From the NCBI RefSeq assembly GCF_014696135.1, contig NZ_JACJPP010000015.1:1-64000 (forward strand): a stretch of 64,000 nt of DNA. The letters run 5' to 3'. This DNA comes from Nodosilinea sp. FACHB-141. GTDB lineage: Bacteria > Cyanobacteriota > Cyanobacteriia > Phormidesmidales > Phormidesmidaceae. The stretch's first letter is position 1. The number at the start of each line of letters is the position of its first letter. This document shows, piece by piece, positions 1 to 7,995 of this stretch. The position numbers were made by a program, and so were the translations under genes. The notes beneath the pieces are model-generated. The model was not told the DNA's origin. It did not search any database and saw only the letters and a list, made by a program, of their open reading frames with translations.

Positions 1-255
<255 letters not shown>

Positions 256-287
256 TCTGCAACGACTACCCCATTGATTGACTAGAA

Positions 288-317
288 CAACAGCGCTCCC
301 GAAAGGGGGCGCTGTTG
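288..317 (+). terminator. Hairpin downstream of psbA
   Basis: A nine-base-pair GC-rich stem (CAACAGCGC with GCGCTGTTG), closed by a C-run/GAAA/G-run top, lies about 33 bases after the psbA stop. Only short T-runs follow, so it may act as a terminator or as a 3' stabilising hairpin for the psbA mRNA. Confidence 0.6.
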
Positions 318-449
318 CGTTGTTGATTTAACTTTTTCTTAGGTGACTCAACCCCAACTCAGTTTGATTTGGCGAGAGCGTGGAATCGTTCACACTGCGA
401 TCGCAGGTTGGTCTAAACTTTAGGGCTGTTGTTATCGAGAACTACCCCC

Positions 450-839
450 ATGCTGGAGTTTATGACCCTGCCCAACAACCTGCTGCCTCCGGTAGCTCCC
501 TATTCCCACGCTGTGCGAGCGGGAGACTTTCTGTTTGTCACTGGCCAGCTAGCGGAAGATCCAGCTACAGGCGAAGTTGTCAAAGGCTCGATTGAGGACC
601 AGACACGGCGGGTGATGGATAATTTGGCCCTAGTGCTCGACCACGCGGGCAGCGGTTTTAATAAAGTAGTCATGGCTAGAGTATTTGTCACCGACTTTCG
701 CTATTACGAAACGGTGAACGCCATCTACCAATCTTACTTTGGCGATGCTCCCCAGCCCAGTCGCACAACCGTGGGGGTCACGGCATTGGCAGGCTATGGA
801 GATGTTGAGATTGATCTGATTGCCTATTGTGGGGAGTGA
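450..839 (+). CDS. ridA: RidA/YjgF/UK114 family enamine/imine deaminase
   Basis: The 129-residue product matches the full length of RidA proteins. These hydrolyse reactive 2-aminoacrylate and related enamines released by PLP enzymes such as threonine dehydratase. Visible family features are the N-terminal block APYSHAVRAGDFLFVTGQ, the segment after DPATGEVV, and the conserved SRTTVGV block containing the substrate-binding Arg. The end ('VEIDLIAYCGE') is typical. The ATG at 450 is preferred over an upstream in-frame TTG at 429 because it gives the family length; an ATG at 462 is also possible. It stands alone, convergent with the small membrane-protein gene at 891. Assignment to the superfamily is sure, the exact substrate is not. 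Confidence 0.92.
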   Translation: MLEFMTLPNNLLPPVAPYSHAVRAGDFLFVTGQLAEDPATGEVVKGSIEDQTRRVMDNLALVLDHAGSGFNKVVMARVFVTDFRYYETVNAIYQSYFGDAPQPSRTTVGVTALAGYGDVEIDLIAYCGE

Positions 840-890
840 ATCAGCGGGTAGATGAGTAGTGTTTCCCTGTAATAGCTCTGTCCACAAATT

Positions 891-1226
891 CTAAACAAAG
901 CCATACATAGAGACAAAGCAAGCCCCGTTTACTAAGGCAGTCAGCGTAGCGGCGATGATCACCCCCTTAGCCATGTCGGGGTGCCCTCGCCGCCGGAGGG
1001 TGATCACCAACGGAATCACGTAGAGCAGCTGCCAGAATAAGAACCCTGCTGCTCCGACAAACCAGGGAATGACAAACGCATAGTCGCCGACGCCAATCAC
1101 GGCTACCAACAAACCTAAAAGAAATATCAGTGCCCCGGCTATGGCATGGCAGCCCAACAGCAGCAGCATGCCTTTAATAATTTCCAAAATTTCGTTTTGG
1201 GGTGTGGGATCGGTAGGGTTGGTCAT
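891..1226 (-). CDS. Small multi-pass membrane protein, third gene of the Lgt-like/radical SAM operon
   Basis: The 111-residue protein has a short polar N-terminus (about 1-16), then three or four hydrophobic segments (roughly 17-43, 48-75 and 86-108), with a basic loop (LRRRGHPD) before the last one. I do not recognise a named family. Its ATG overlaps the stop of the upstream radical SAM gene as ATGA, which indicates translational coupling and a shared job at the membrane. It could be a membrane anchor or partner for that enzyme, which is inference from the overlap only. Confidence 0.82.
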   Translation of the reverse strand: MTNPTDPTPQNEILEIIKGMLLLLGCHAIAGALIFLLGLLVAVIGVGDYAFVIPWFVGAAGFLFWQLLYVIPLVITLRRRGHPDMAKGVIIAATLTALVNGACFVSMYGFV

Positions 1227-2653
1227 GGGGGTGAGGTAGCAGACTGAACTTCGGCCAGTTTAGCGGCTCCGGCACTGCCCTCCCGGTAAAACAGGTTGTA
1301 GGTGTCGAAGGGAATGATACGACCATCGGGATGGACGATGTGAATGCACGATCGCTTCACCGATCGCACATCGAAGTTGTAGGCATCCAGAAACTGCACG
1401 ATCATAATGCGAAAAATATTCTCGTAGGTAATGCCGCTGGGCACTGGTACCTGGGGCAGGCAGCAGAGCAGTTGCTTCAACGCGTTGGCAGAGGATTGCG
1501 GGGAGTGGCTAGTGGAAAACAGCTCGAAGATTTTTTGCTTGAGCTGAGGGTCTTGCTCGTAGAGCACCGAGTTGGGCATCATGTCCACAAACGTCGGCGT
1601 TGAGAACATGCCCGTCAGCGGAGTTACTTTGCCCTTGACCTTGAGGGCGTAGGCCATCGCCAGCGAGTCGGGGTGACAGGGCACTGGCAGAATATCCTGC
1701 GGTTTGAAGTGTGGGCTTTGGTTGAGAATGGCGCGGCGCACCTCGGTGAGGGTGTAGCGATCGCGCCCCGCCTCAAACCCCTCTAGCCTGCCCGCCGCTT
1801 GAATGGGCTGAAATGTCACCCCTCGCACACAGCGCTGGGCCAGAGCGTAGTCAATGATTTTGCCAATTTCGTGGTCGTTGAGCCCTTTCTTGAGGGTGAC
1901 AACTAGGGTAGTAGAAAGATTGAGGTTGTTGAGGCGATCGATCGCCTGCTGCCGCGTGGCCCGTAAGTCTGCCCCTCGCAGTTCGCGCAGAGCTTTTTCC
2001 TCAAAGCTGTCGAATTGAAGATAGATTTCGGTGCCGGTTTTGTACTGGGAGAGGCGATCGCAGAACTCTGCGTCCTGAGCAATCCGCAGCCCGTTGGTGT
2101 TGATCATCAAATGCTGAATCGGTCGGGCCTTGACCAACTCCAGCACTTTGAAGAAGTCAGGATGTAGGGTGGGTTCGCCGCCGCTGAGCTGCACCACTTG
2201 GGGACTGCCCTCGTTGGCGACGACTGCATCTAACATGCGCTCGATCTCGGCCAGGGAGCGGTGGCGGCGGGGCTGCTGGGCAGCATTGTGCTCCTCGGCA
2301 CCGGAGTCGGCATAGCAGATGGGGCAGCTCAGGTTGCAGCGATCGGTCAGCTCGATCAGCGTCAGGCAGCTGTGCTGCTCGTGGTCGGGGCAGAGGCCGC
2401 AGTCGTAGGGGCAACCGTAGCGGATGGGAGTGTTGAACTTGAGAGGCATGTCCCCTGGTTTGATGAACGCCTGGGTTTGCCGGTAATACTCTTCGTCGTC
2501 GGCAATTAGGACTTCTTCGCGCCCGTGGGTGGGGCAGTGCTTGATTAGGTACACGCCCCCGTTTTGGAAGACGATTTTGGCCTCGACTTTGCCTAGGCAG
2601 CGAGAGCACAGGCCGTTGGTGAGGGCGTAGAACAGGTAGGGGCGGGTGGGCAT
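1223..2653 (-). CDS. Radical SAM protein of the Tes-like/COG1964 type
   Basis: The 476-residue protein carries the radical SAM [4Fe-4S] motif CNLSCPIC (Cys106, 110, 113), followed by a GGEP motif (LSGGEPTLHP) of the SAM-binding barrel. Before the barrel there is a CxxC plus HCPTHG element (Cys16, 19, 40) and the block CPYDCGLCPDHEQHSC (Cys81, 85, 88, 96). Further cysteines near the C-terminus (LLCCLP, RSCIH) could bind an auxiliary cluster. The CPYDCGLC...H..HxC block immediately before the radical SAM motif is, to my knowledge, characteristic of COG1964, the group containing archaeal tetraether synthase Tes. The reaction here is unknown. It lies 10 bases after an Lgt-like gene and overlaps the next small membrane-protein gene, so lipid or membrane chemistry is a reasonable guess. 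Confidence 0.88.
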   Translation of the reverse strand: MPTRPYLFYALTNGLCSRCLGKVEAKIVFQNGGVYLIKHCPTHGREEVLIADDEEYYRQTQAFIKPGDMPLKFNTPIRYGCPYDCGLCPDHEQHSCLTLIELTDRCNLSCPICYADSGAEEHNAAQQPRRHRSLAEIERMLDAVVANEGSPQVVQLSGGEPTLHPDFFKVLELVKARPIQHLMINTNGLRIAQDAEFCDRLSQYKTGTEIYLQFDSFEEKALRELRGADLRATRQQAIDRLNNLNLSTTLVVTLKKGLNDHEIGKIIDYALAQRCVRGVTFQPIQAAGRLEGFEAGRDRYTLTEVRRAILNQSPHFKPQDILPVPCHPDSLAMAYALKVKGKVTPLTGMFSTPTFVDMMPNSVLYEQDPQLKQKIFELFSTSHSPQSSANALKQLLCCLPQVPVPSGITYENIFRIMIVQFLDAYNFDVRSVKRSCIHIVHPDGRIIPFDTYNLFYREGSAGAAKLAEVQSATSPP

Positions 2654-2663
2654 GGGGACGCTG

Positions 2664-3404
2664 CTACGAAACTGTGACCTCCCGCCACAAAAGCTGATAT
2701 AACCCGTAGGCTACTCCCAGCAGGCAGGCGAGTTGAATAAAGCTTAGCCCCAAGAGCGGTTGAAAGTCGGGTTTAAGAAAATCAACAACAAAGCGAAAGC
2801 CAAGGTAGCCGACTAGATAGAGCTGAAACAGTCTGCCGTTGGGAGGATCACCTTTGCGATACCAGGCTAGAAACATGCCCAAGGCAATTAAGAACCCAAT
2901 TTCGTAGAGCTGGGTGGGGTGGCGGGGCAGGCCATCGCCAAAGTCGATGCCCCAGGGTAGGGCCGTGACGGTGCCGTAGGTGCGATCGCTCAGCCCGGTC
3001 AAAAAGCATCCCACCCGCCCGATTGCCGTCCCCGCCAACAGCGGGAATACAAAGGCATCGCCGGTCGATCGCGTTAGGCCAATCCACTTTTTGGTTAGCT
3101 CGACGCCGATCAGTCCGCCTAGCAGTGCCCCTACCACTGTTTTGCCCTGCAAGCCCAGCAGCAGCCACGATCGCCAGTCGCTCCCCAACAAATCTATATG
3201 CTGTAGCAGTACCAACAGCTTTGCCCCCACCAGCGCACCGATCAGACCACCCACCACCACTGAGCTACGCTGACTCAAGGGGATAGCATCTCTGCTGACA
3301 TTGCGGCGCAGCAGCCCCATGGCGACCCCATAGGCCACCACCTCAAACACAAAATGGGGGTGGAGCTTAAACGCCCCCACCCCCACATAAACCGGAAACA
3401 CCAT
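2664..3404 (-). CDS. Lgt-like (prolipoprotein diacylglyceryl transferase family) membrane protein
   Basis: The 246-residue polytopic protein has about seven hydrophobic helices. Lgt-family marks are GRVGCFLTG, then LPWGIDFG and RHPTQLYE. True Lgt transfers diacylglycerol from phosphatidylglycerol to the lipobox Cys of prolipoproteins. The stretch where E. coli Lgt has its essential His103 (HGGL) reads GALLGGLIG here, with no His, and the position of Asn146 in the GRxGN motif is Cys. It may therefore be a paralogue with another lipid-linked role rather than the housekeeping Lgt. It is the first gene of a three-gene minus-strand operon with the radical SAM protein and a small membrane protein. 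Confidence 0.82.
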   Translation of the reverse strand: MVFPVYVGVGAFKLHPHFVFEVVAYGVAMGLLRRNVSRDAIPLSQRSSVVVGGLIGALVGAKLLVLLQHIDLLGSDWRSWLLLGLQGKTVVGALLGGLIGVELTKKWIGLTRSTGDAFVFPLLAGTAIGRVGCFLTGLSDRTYGTVTALPWGIDFGDGLPRHPTQLYEIGFLIALGMFLAWYRKGDPPNGRLFQLYLVGYLGFRFVVDFLKPDFQPLLGLSFIQLACLLGVAYGLYQLLWREVTVS

Positions 3405-3534
3405 GATTGACGTGAGTAGGTGGGGTGAACCGCAGTGTAACCCAACAAAGTCGGCCTGTTAGGTGCCCCAACCTTACTAGATCGAAATATCGAAAACAAA
3501 ACGGTTGGCAGCGAATTTACCCTCTCCCCAAACC

Positions 3535-3556
3535 CCTCTCCCAATTTTGGAAGAGA
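3535..3556. repeat. Imperfect inverted repeat in CCCTCTCC-rich spacer
   Basis: The 184-base spacer between the Lgt-like gene and argG holds a pyrimidine-rich stretch with two CCTCTCC-type units, the second forming an imperfect hairpin with AAGAGAGG. It lies about 33 bases beyond the argG stop and may serve as its terminator. Similar CCCTCTCC spacers are, as I recall, dispersed in cyanobacterial genomes. Confidence 0.35.
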
Positions 3557-3588
3557 GGCTTTGAGCCATCGCCACCTACTCCTATGTG

Positions 3589-4791
3589 CTAACCGCGCAT
3601 TTTCTCAGACCAGACGCGGGTGGGTAGGCCCCACACATAGATAAAGCCCTCGGCAGCCTTGTGGTCAAAGGCGTCGTCGGAGCTGTAGGTGGCCAGGGCA
3701 TCGCTGTATAGGGCTAGGTTAGATTCGCGACCCACTACCCGATTGGTGCCCTTAAACAGCTTCACCCGCACGGTGCCGCTGACCCGCTCCTGAGTCTGCT
3801 GAATGAAGGCGTCGAGGGCTAGCTTGAGGGGGCTATACCAGAGGCCGTTGTAGACCAGGCGGCTGTAGGTTTCTTCGATGCCGCGCTTGTACTGGGTGAC
3901 ATCGGCGGTGAGGGTGAGGCTCTCTAGGTCGCGGTGGGCGTCGATTAGCACCAGCAGGGCGGGGGCTTCGTAAATTTCGCGCGACTTGATGCCCACGAGG
4001 CGATTTTCGATCATGTCGATGCGGCCTACGCCGTGTCGACCGGCAATTTCATTCAGCTGCGTAATCAGATCTACCGGGCTGAGGGCTTTGCCATTAAGGC
4101 TGGTGGGCAGTCCCTTGGTGAAGCCAATGTCGATATATTCCGGTTCATTGGGGGTGTTTTCGATCGCTTCTGTCATCAAAAACACTTCTTCCAGGGGCTC
4201 GGTCATGGGGTTTTCGAGCGGCCCGGCCTCGATGCTGCGGCCCAGCAGGTTGCGGTCAATAGAATAGGGGCTAGATTTTTTCACCGGGAAGGCGAGGCCC
4301 ATTTTTTCGCCGTAGGCAATGGTCTCTTCGCGGCCCATGCCCCACTCGCGGGCGGGGGCCAGCACCTTGAGGCCGGGATTAAGGGCGGCGATCGCCACGT
4401 CAAAGCGCACCTGGTCGTTGCCTTTGCCGGTGCAGCCGTGGGCGACGGCATCAGCCCCGTAGCGATCGGCTGCCTCTACCAGGGCTTTGGCAATCAGCGG
4501 GCGAGCCAGGGCGGTGGAGAGAGGATAGCGGTTTTCGTACAGAGCGTTGGCCTGAATGGCTGGGAAGGCGTAGTCGGTAATAAATTCTTCGGTCAGGTCG
4601 GCGACTAGGGATTCTTTCACCCCGGCATTCAGCGCTTTGACGCGAATCGGTTCTAGCTCGTCGCCCTGGCCTAGGTCTGCCGCCAGGGTAATCACCTCTT
4701 TTACGCCCCACTCGTTTATCAGGTAGGGAATACAGACGGTGGTATCGACGCCACCGGAATAGGCTAGGACAACTTTCTCTGCGCGACCCAT
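3589..4791 (-). CDS. argG: Argininosuccinate synthase
   Basis: The 400-residue enzyme joins citrulline and aspartate with ATP to give argininosuccinate, the penultimate step of arginine synthesis. The N-terminal ATP-binding P-loop is [16 protein letters not shown], and the conserved blocks [28 protein letters not shown] and EIYEAPA are all present. Full length for the family. I chose the ATG at 4791 ([14 protein letters not shown]), which matches the usual start; an in-frame ATG at 4827 would add twelve polar residues. It is divergent from mazG across a spacer of about 240 bases that should hold both promoters. Confidence 0.97.
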   Translation of the reverse strand: MGRAEKVVLAYSGGVDTTVCIPYLINEWGVKEVITLAADLGQGDELEPIRVKALNAGVKESLVADLTEEFITDYAFPAIQANALYENRYPLSTALARPLIAKALVEAADRYGADAVAHGCTGKGNDQVRFDVAIAALNPGLKVLAPAREWGMGREETIAYGEKMGLAFPVKKSSPYSIDRNLLGRSIEAGPLENPMTEPLEEVFLMTEAIENTPNEPEYIDIGFTKGLPTSLNGKALSPVDLITQLNEIAGRHGVGRIDMIENRLVGIKSREIYEAPALLVLIDAHRDLESLTLTADVTQYKRGIEETYSRLVYNGLWYSPLKLALDAFIQQTQERVSGTVRVKLFKGTNRVVGRESNLALYSDALATYSSDDAFDHKAAEGFIYVWGLPTRVWSEKMRG

Positions 4792-5033
4792 GGGCAATTC
4801 CCTACTTTCGTTAGACGATTCGTTCAATAGTCGTCCTGAGCGGACGATTTACTCGATGCACCAAAGCCTGCGGTTCTGAATGAACGGTAACGCTCTGGCC
4901 ATGGCTATCTTATATGGAGTTGCCCGCCCTGCACTACGGCGGTTTAGCAAGATCTGATGACATCGGCGGCAACCTACCCACCGCTGCGATTTGCTGCCAT
5001 GCTAAGCAAAGTTGTCGTCAACGCGGTTTCGTT

Positions 5034-5894
5034 ATGGTTTCTGCGCCTTTCTCTTCCGACATCCCGTCCGATATTTCTTCTAGTCATCGCGCCGCCATTC
5101 TCGCTGCCCTGGAGCGACTAATCGATGTGATTGCCCAGCTGCGCCATCCCGAAACTGGCTGCCCATGGGACTTAGCCCAAACCCCCACCAGCCTTATCCC
5201 TTACGTGATTGAAGAAGCCTATGAGGTGGTCGATGCTATTCAGGTGGGAGAAAAGGATGCGATCGCAGAAGAACTTGGCGACCTGCTGCTCCAGGTGGTG
5301 CTCCAGTCCCAGGTGGCCAGCGACAACGATGACTTTGACCTGGGCACCGTCGCCACCGGCATCGCCGACAAACTGGTGCGCCGCCATCCCCACATCTTTG
5401 GCGATGCCTCAGGCGAAACCCCTGAAGAAGTCAGCCAAAACTGGGACCGCATCAAAGCTGAAGAAAAAGGCATTCCCCACGACCCCCACAAGTTGTCACC
5501 CAAGCTGACCAAATATAGTCGCACCCTGCCGCCGCTGATGGCCGCCAGCAAAATCTCCGTCAAAGCCGCCAAGGCTGGGTTCGAGTGGGAAACCGTTGAC
5601 GACGTTTGGGACAAATTCCACGAAGAGCTGGACGAATTTCGCCAGGCCCTGGCCCATGAGCCTAAGGAAAATCAGCAGGCGGAGCTTGGCGATCTGCTGT
5701 TTACCCTGGTTAACCTGGCCCGCTGGTACGACCTCGACCCTTCCGAGGCGTTGCAGAGCACCAACCGCCGATTTATCCAGCGCTTTGAGCTGGTGGAAGC
5801 AGTAGCGGAGAAGCCTCTGGCTGACTATTCAATTCAGGAGCTAGAAGAGCTGTGGCAGCGGGCGAAGGCGCACTTGGCTAAGCCTGAAGGCTAG
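5034..5894 (+). CDS. mazG: Nucleoside triphosphate pyrophosphohydrolase MazG
   Basis: The 286-residue protein hydrolyses (d)NTPs to monophosphates and pyrophosphate, a house-cleaning role. It has the double MazG architecture. The first domain contains CPWDLAQT and the metal-binding EEAYEV...EELGDLLLQ helices; the second contains EELDEF...ELGDLLFTLVN. The ATG at 5034 (MVSAPFSS) is favoured over the open extension back to 4914, because the 40 extra residues are unlike any MazG N-terminus and run into the argG promoter region. No partner gene is evident downstream. Confidence 0.95.
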   Translation: MVSAPFSSDIPSDISSSHRAAILAALERLIDVIAQLRHPETGCPWDLAQTPTSLIPYVIEEAYEVVDAIQVGEKDAIAEELGDLLLQVVLQSQVASDNDDFDLGTVATGIADKLVRRHPHIFGDASGETPEEVSQNWDRIKAEEKGIPHDPHKLSPKLTKYSRTLPPLMAASKISVKAAKAGFEWETVDDVWDKFHEELDEFRQALAHEPKENQQAELGDLLFTLVNLARWYDLDPSEALQSTNRRFIQRFELVEAVAEKPLADYSIQELEELWQRAKAHLAKPEG

Positions 5895-5948
5895 CAGTGG
5901 GTACTGCTCACTAGTCTTCAGTATCGCCATACCCAACATGTCGCGGCT

Positions 5949-6167
5949 CTATCGCGGTGCATCGGGCTTGTAGTAGTCATTGGGGTTTGCCGCCTGACCG
6001 CCGCCGTCTTTATTGATGCAGCCAGCCTTTTCAACGTAGCGGCAAACCCTTGCGTAAAGACGGGCACGGGTGCCCGGTGGCCCAGCTGAGAAGAGCACGC
6101 GATCGCCCCCCACCATACCCACCATAATTTTGACGCCGCATACAGGACAGGTTTGGGGAGCAGCCAT
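5949..6167 (-). CDS. Small cysteine-pair (zinc-ribbon-like) protein
   Basis: The 72-residue protein begins MAAPQTCPVCG and has a second pair, Cys42 and Cys50 (VCRYVEKAGC). The four cysteines could hold one zinc ion. A basic middle (GTRARLYARVCR) and a disordered Gly/Asn tail follow. No family name is recognised. It lies alone, convergent with mazG, and its upstream region contains a G-rich tandem repeat. A DNA- or RNA-binding role is possible but not shown. Confidence 0.75.
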   Translation of the reverse strand: MAAPQTCPVCGVKIMVGMVGGDRVLFSAGPPGTRARLYARVCRYVEKAGCINKDGGGQAANPNDYYKPDAPR

Positions 6168-6206
6168 GGGGGAACCTCAGTTAACCTGTGAGGATTTTAT
6201 CCTGTT

Positions 6207-6240
6207 GGGGTGGATGGGTGGATGGGTGGATGGGTGGGTG
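6207..6240. repeat. G-rich 8-bp tandem repeat (TGGATGGG), G-quadruplex candidate
   Basis: Three head-to-tail copies of TGGATGGG begin at 6211, flanked by GGGG before and TGGGTGGG after. Together they give five runs of three or more G separated by five-base loops, a pattern able to form a G-quadruplex. The repeat sits between the end of cofG and the start of the small cysteine-protein gene, 40-70 bases upstream of the latter. Confidence 0.85.
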
Positions 6241-6243
6241 AGT

Positions 6244-7254
6244 TCAAAGATTGTTAAGTGAGTTGCGCCAAGCTTTTACTAAAGACTGCAGCGGATCGGG
6301 TAGCCAAGTATCGTACTGGGGATAAATGGGCAGGCGAGGTTGAAGCTGCCAGCTAGAGGGGGCGATCGCAGCCTCCAGCGATTCTGGTGTGGGGTGCTCA
6401 TAATCAGGGTTCACCTCATCCATTGGGCTAATGCCGCCCAGATCCCTAGCGCCTGCGGTTAAACAATCCAGCAGTCCTTTGTGACTGACCAAATTGGGCG
6501 GAATTTGAATAGTGACTTCCGGGGGCAGGAATTCCCTCGCCAGATGCACAGCTCTCACCAACGCTGCTTCATCGAGCGCCATACCCGGCTGAAGCTGCTG
6601 TTGCCCAGGGCTGTGGGGTTGCAGAATGACCTCTTGAATGTGGCCATGGCGAGTTTGAATGGTGGCGATCGCCCGCAGCGAATCTACCCAGTCAGCCTCA
6701 CTCTCCCCCAGCCCCAGCAGCAGACCGGTGGTAAAGGGAACTCCTAGCTCTCCAGCCCAGGTTAACTGTTGCAACCGCACTTCAGGGCGCTTGCTAGGGG
6801 CATGGCGGTGAACGGTATCGAGCAGCTTCGGCGTTACTTGCTCAACCATGAGGCCCATTGACACATTCACCTGCCGCAGCTGCGCCATTTCATCGCGGCT
6901 CAGGGGGCCAGCGTTGGTGTGGGGCAGCAGCCCGGCCTCTAAGGCCAGCTCACAGATTTGGTAGATGTGACGAAACCATCCATCGCGGCGAGGGCTATGG
7001 GGAGCCACCTCACCGCTGAGCACCAGCACCTCGCACACCCCCTGACTGCGCAGAATGGGCAGCTGTTGAGCCACATGCTCTAAACTCAGCCAGGGTGACT
7101 GACCGGGGTCAACCCGAAAGTTGCAGTAGGTGCAGCGGTTGAAGCACTCGTAGGTGGGCACTAAGGTGTAGGCCCGGCTGTAAGTGACCACCCGATGCGA
7201 CCTGTTCGGCGTCAACAAATCGCTGATCGAGTTAACTACCCCCGCCTGATCCAT
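6244..7254 (-). CDS. cofG: 7,8-didemethyl-8-hydroxy-5-deazariboflavin synthase, CofG subunit
   Basis: The 336-residue radical SAM enzyme acts with CofH to make the deazaflavin F0, used in cyanobacteria as the antenna chromophore of some DNA photolyases. The cluster motif is CFNRCTYC (Cys37, 41, 44), preceded by VPTYE and followed by NFRVDPGQ. Further family blocks are LVLSGEVAP, HTNAGPLS, TTGLLLGLGE and the C-terminal LGGISPMDEVNPD. The ATG at 7254 is chosen; the longer in-frame start at 7344 would run into the upstream rhodanese gene. cofH is not in this window. Confidence 0.93.
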   Translation of the reverse strand: MDQAGVVNSISDLLTPNRSHRVVTYSRAYTLVPTYECFNRCTYCNFRVDPGQSPWLSLEHVAQQLPILRSQGVCEVLVLSGEVAPHSPRRDGWFRHIYQICELALEAGLLPHTNAGPLSRDEMAQLRQVNVSMGLMVEQVTPKLLDTVHRHAPSKRPEVRLQQLTWAGELGVPFTTGLLLGLGESEADWVDSLRAIATIQTRHGHIQEVILQPHSPGQQQLQPGMALDEAALVRAVHLAREFLPPEVTIQIPPNLVSHKGLLDCLTAGARDLGGISPMDEVNPDYEHPTPESLEAAIAPSSWQLQPRLPIYPQYDTWLPDPLQSLVKAWRNSLNNL

Positions 7255-7292
7255 ATCCACGCACAGCTTTGACTTCGCCAGTTTATGTGAGT

Positions 7293-7670
7293 TTAAGCTA
7301 CTTCCACCGTCACCATCTCGATCGGGAAGCCCGCCGCCTTCCATGCAGCAACCCCGCCTCTCACAATGGCGACTTTGGAGAAGCCTACCTCCCGTAGCTG
7401 CTCGGCCACAGCGGCGGCTTCATCATCGGTGTTGCTATAGATATAGAGATCGCGGGTGACCTCGAAGCAGCTAGCGGCTGTGGCTAGTAGCGAGTCGGCA
7501 GGCATCGAAATTGCGCCGGTGATGTGGCTCTCGTTAAAGTCGGTGCGATCGCGGACGTCAATAATGGTTAGCGCCGGTTCGCCCCAGTCCAGCCGTTCCT
7601 TTAGATCATAGACACGAGACTCAGGCCGCAGAGGCGAAGGCTTAGGCAGCAAGCCAAAAAAGCGTTTCAT
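7293..7670 (-). CDS. Rhodanese-like domain protein without the catalytic Cys
   Basis: The 125-residue protein is one rhodanese fold: IIDVRDRTDFNESHITGAISMP, then a beta strand and loop, then VRGGVAAWKAAGFPIE. Active rhodaneses carry a Cys in the loop after the fourth strand (C-x4-R). Here that place reads YIYSNTDDEA, without Cys or Arg, so sulfur transfer is unlikely and a regulatory or scaffold role is more probable. The ATG at 7670 (MKRFFGLLPK) is preferred to the earlier 7715. It is 38 bases upstream of cofG on the same strand, so the two are probably cotranscribed. Confidence 0.85.
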   Translation of the reverse strand: MKRFFGLLPKPSPLRPESRVYDLKERLDWGEPALTIIDVRDRTDFNESHITGAISMPADSLLATAASCFEVTRDLYIYSNTDDEAAAVAEQLREVGFSKVAIVRGGVAAWKAAGFPIEMVTVEVA

Positions 7671-7995
7671 GGTGAGGAGGATCCTGGGAGAAGGCGTTCC
7701 CCTGCAATGTAACAAACCTTAATAGGGTGCGCAAACTTTTATTGAAAATAGTAGACAAAATAGCCTATTCCTTAACCCATATCAATTGAAATTTTCAATA
7801 GACTTCCTTGAGTCAGCCTTCGAGCCCCACGTGAAATGGTGCTGACATCAGCCTCCAAAAATCGCTAAAAGCTTTGATATAAGAGCATTATAGGCACCGC
7901 CTATCAGCGTTGAGCAAGCGCAATTTGGCCCTGGGTTAAGACCGGCACTAGATCTTTTGTTCCAGTGCTTAACCTGCGCAGTAGCATAGGATCAG
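7671..7995. other. Divergent intergenic region between the rhodanese gene and mutL
   Basis: This AT-rich stretch should hold promoters for both directions. It contains a perfect ten-base inverted repeat, TATTGAAAAT at 7740-7749 and ATTTTCAATA at 7791-7800. No coding sequence or RNA gene was recognised. Confidence 0.5.

Noticed and set aside
380..595. 71-codon frame overlapping ridA
   Set aside because: Different frame of the sure ridA gene, with composition of a shadow.
4033..4608. 191-codon frame opposite argG
   Set aside because: Antisense shadow of a conserved enzyme.
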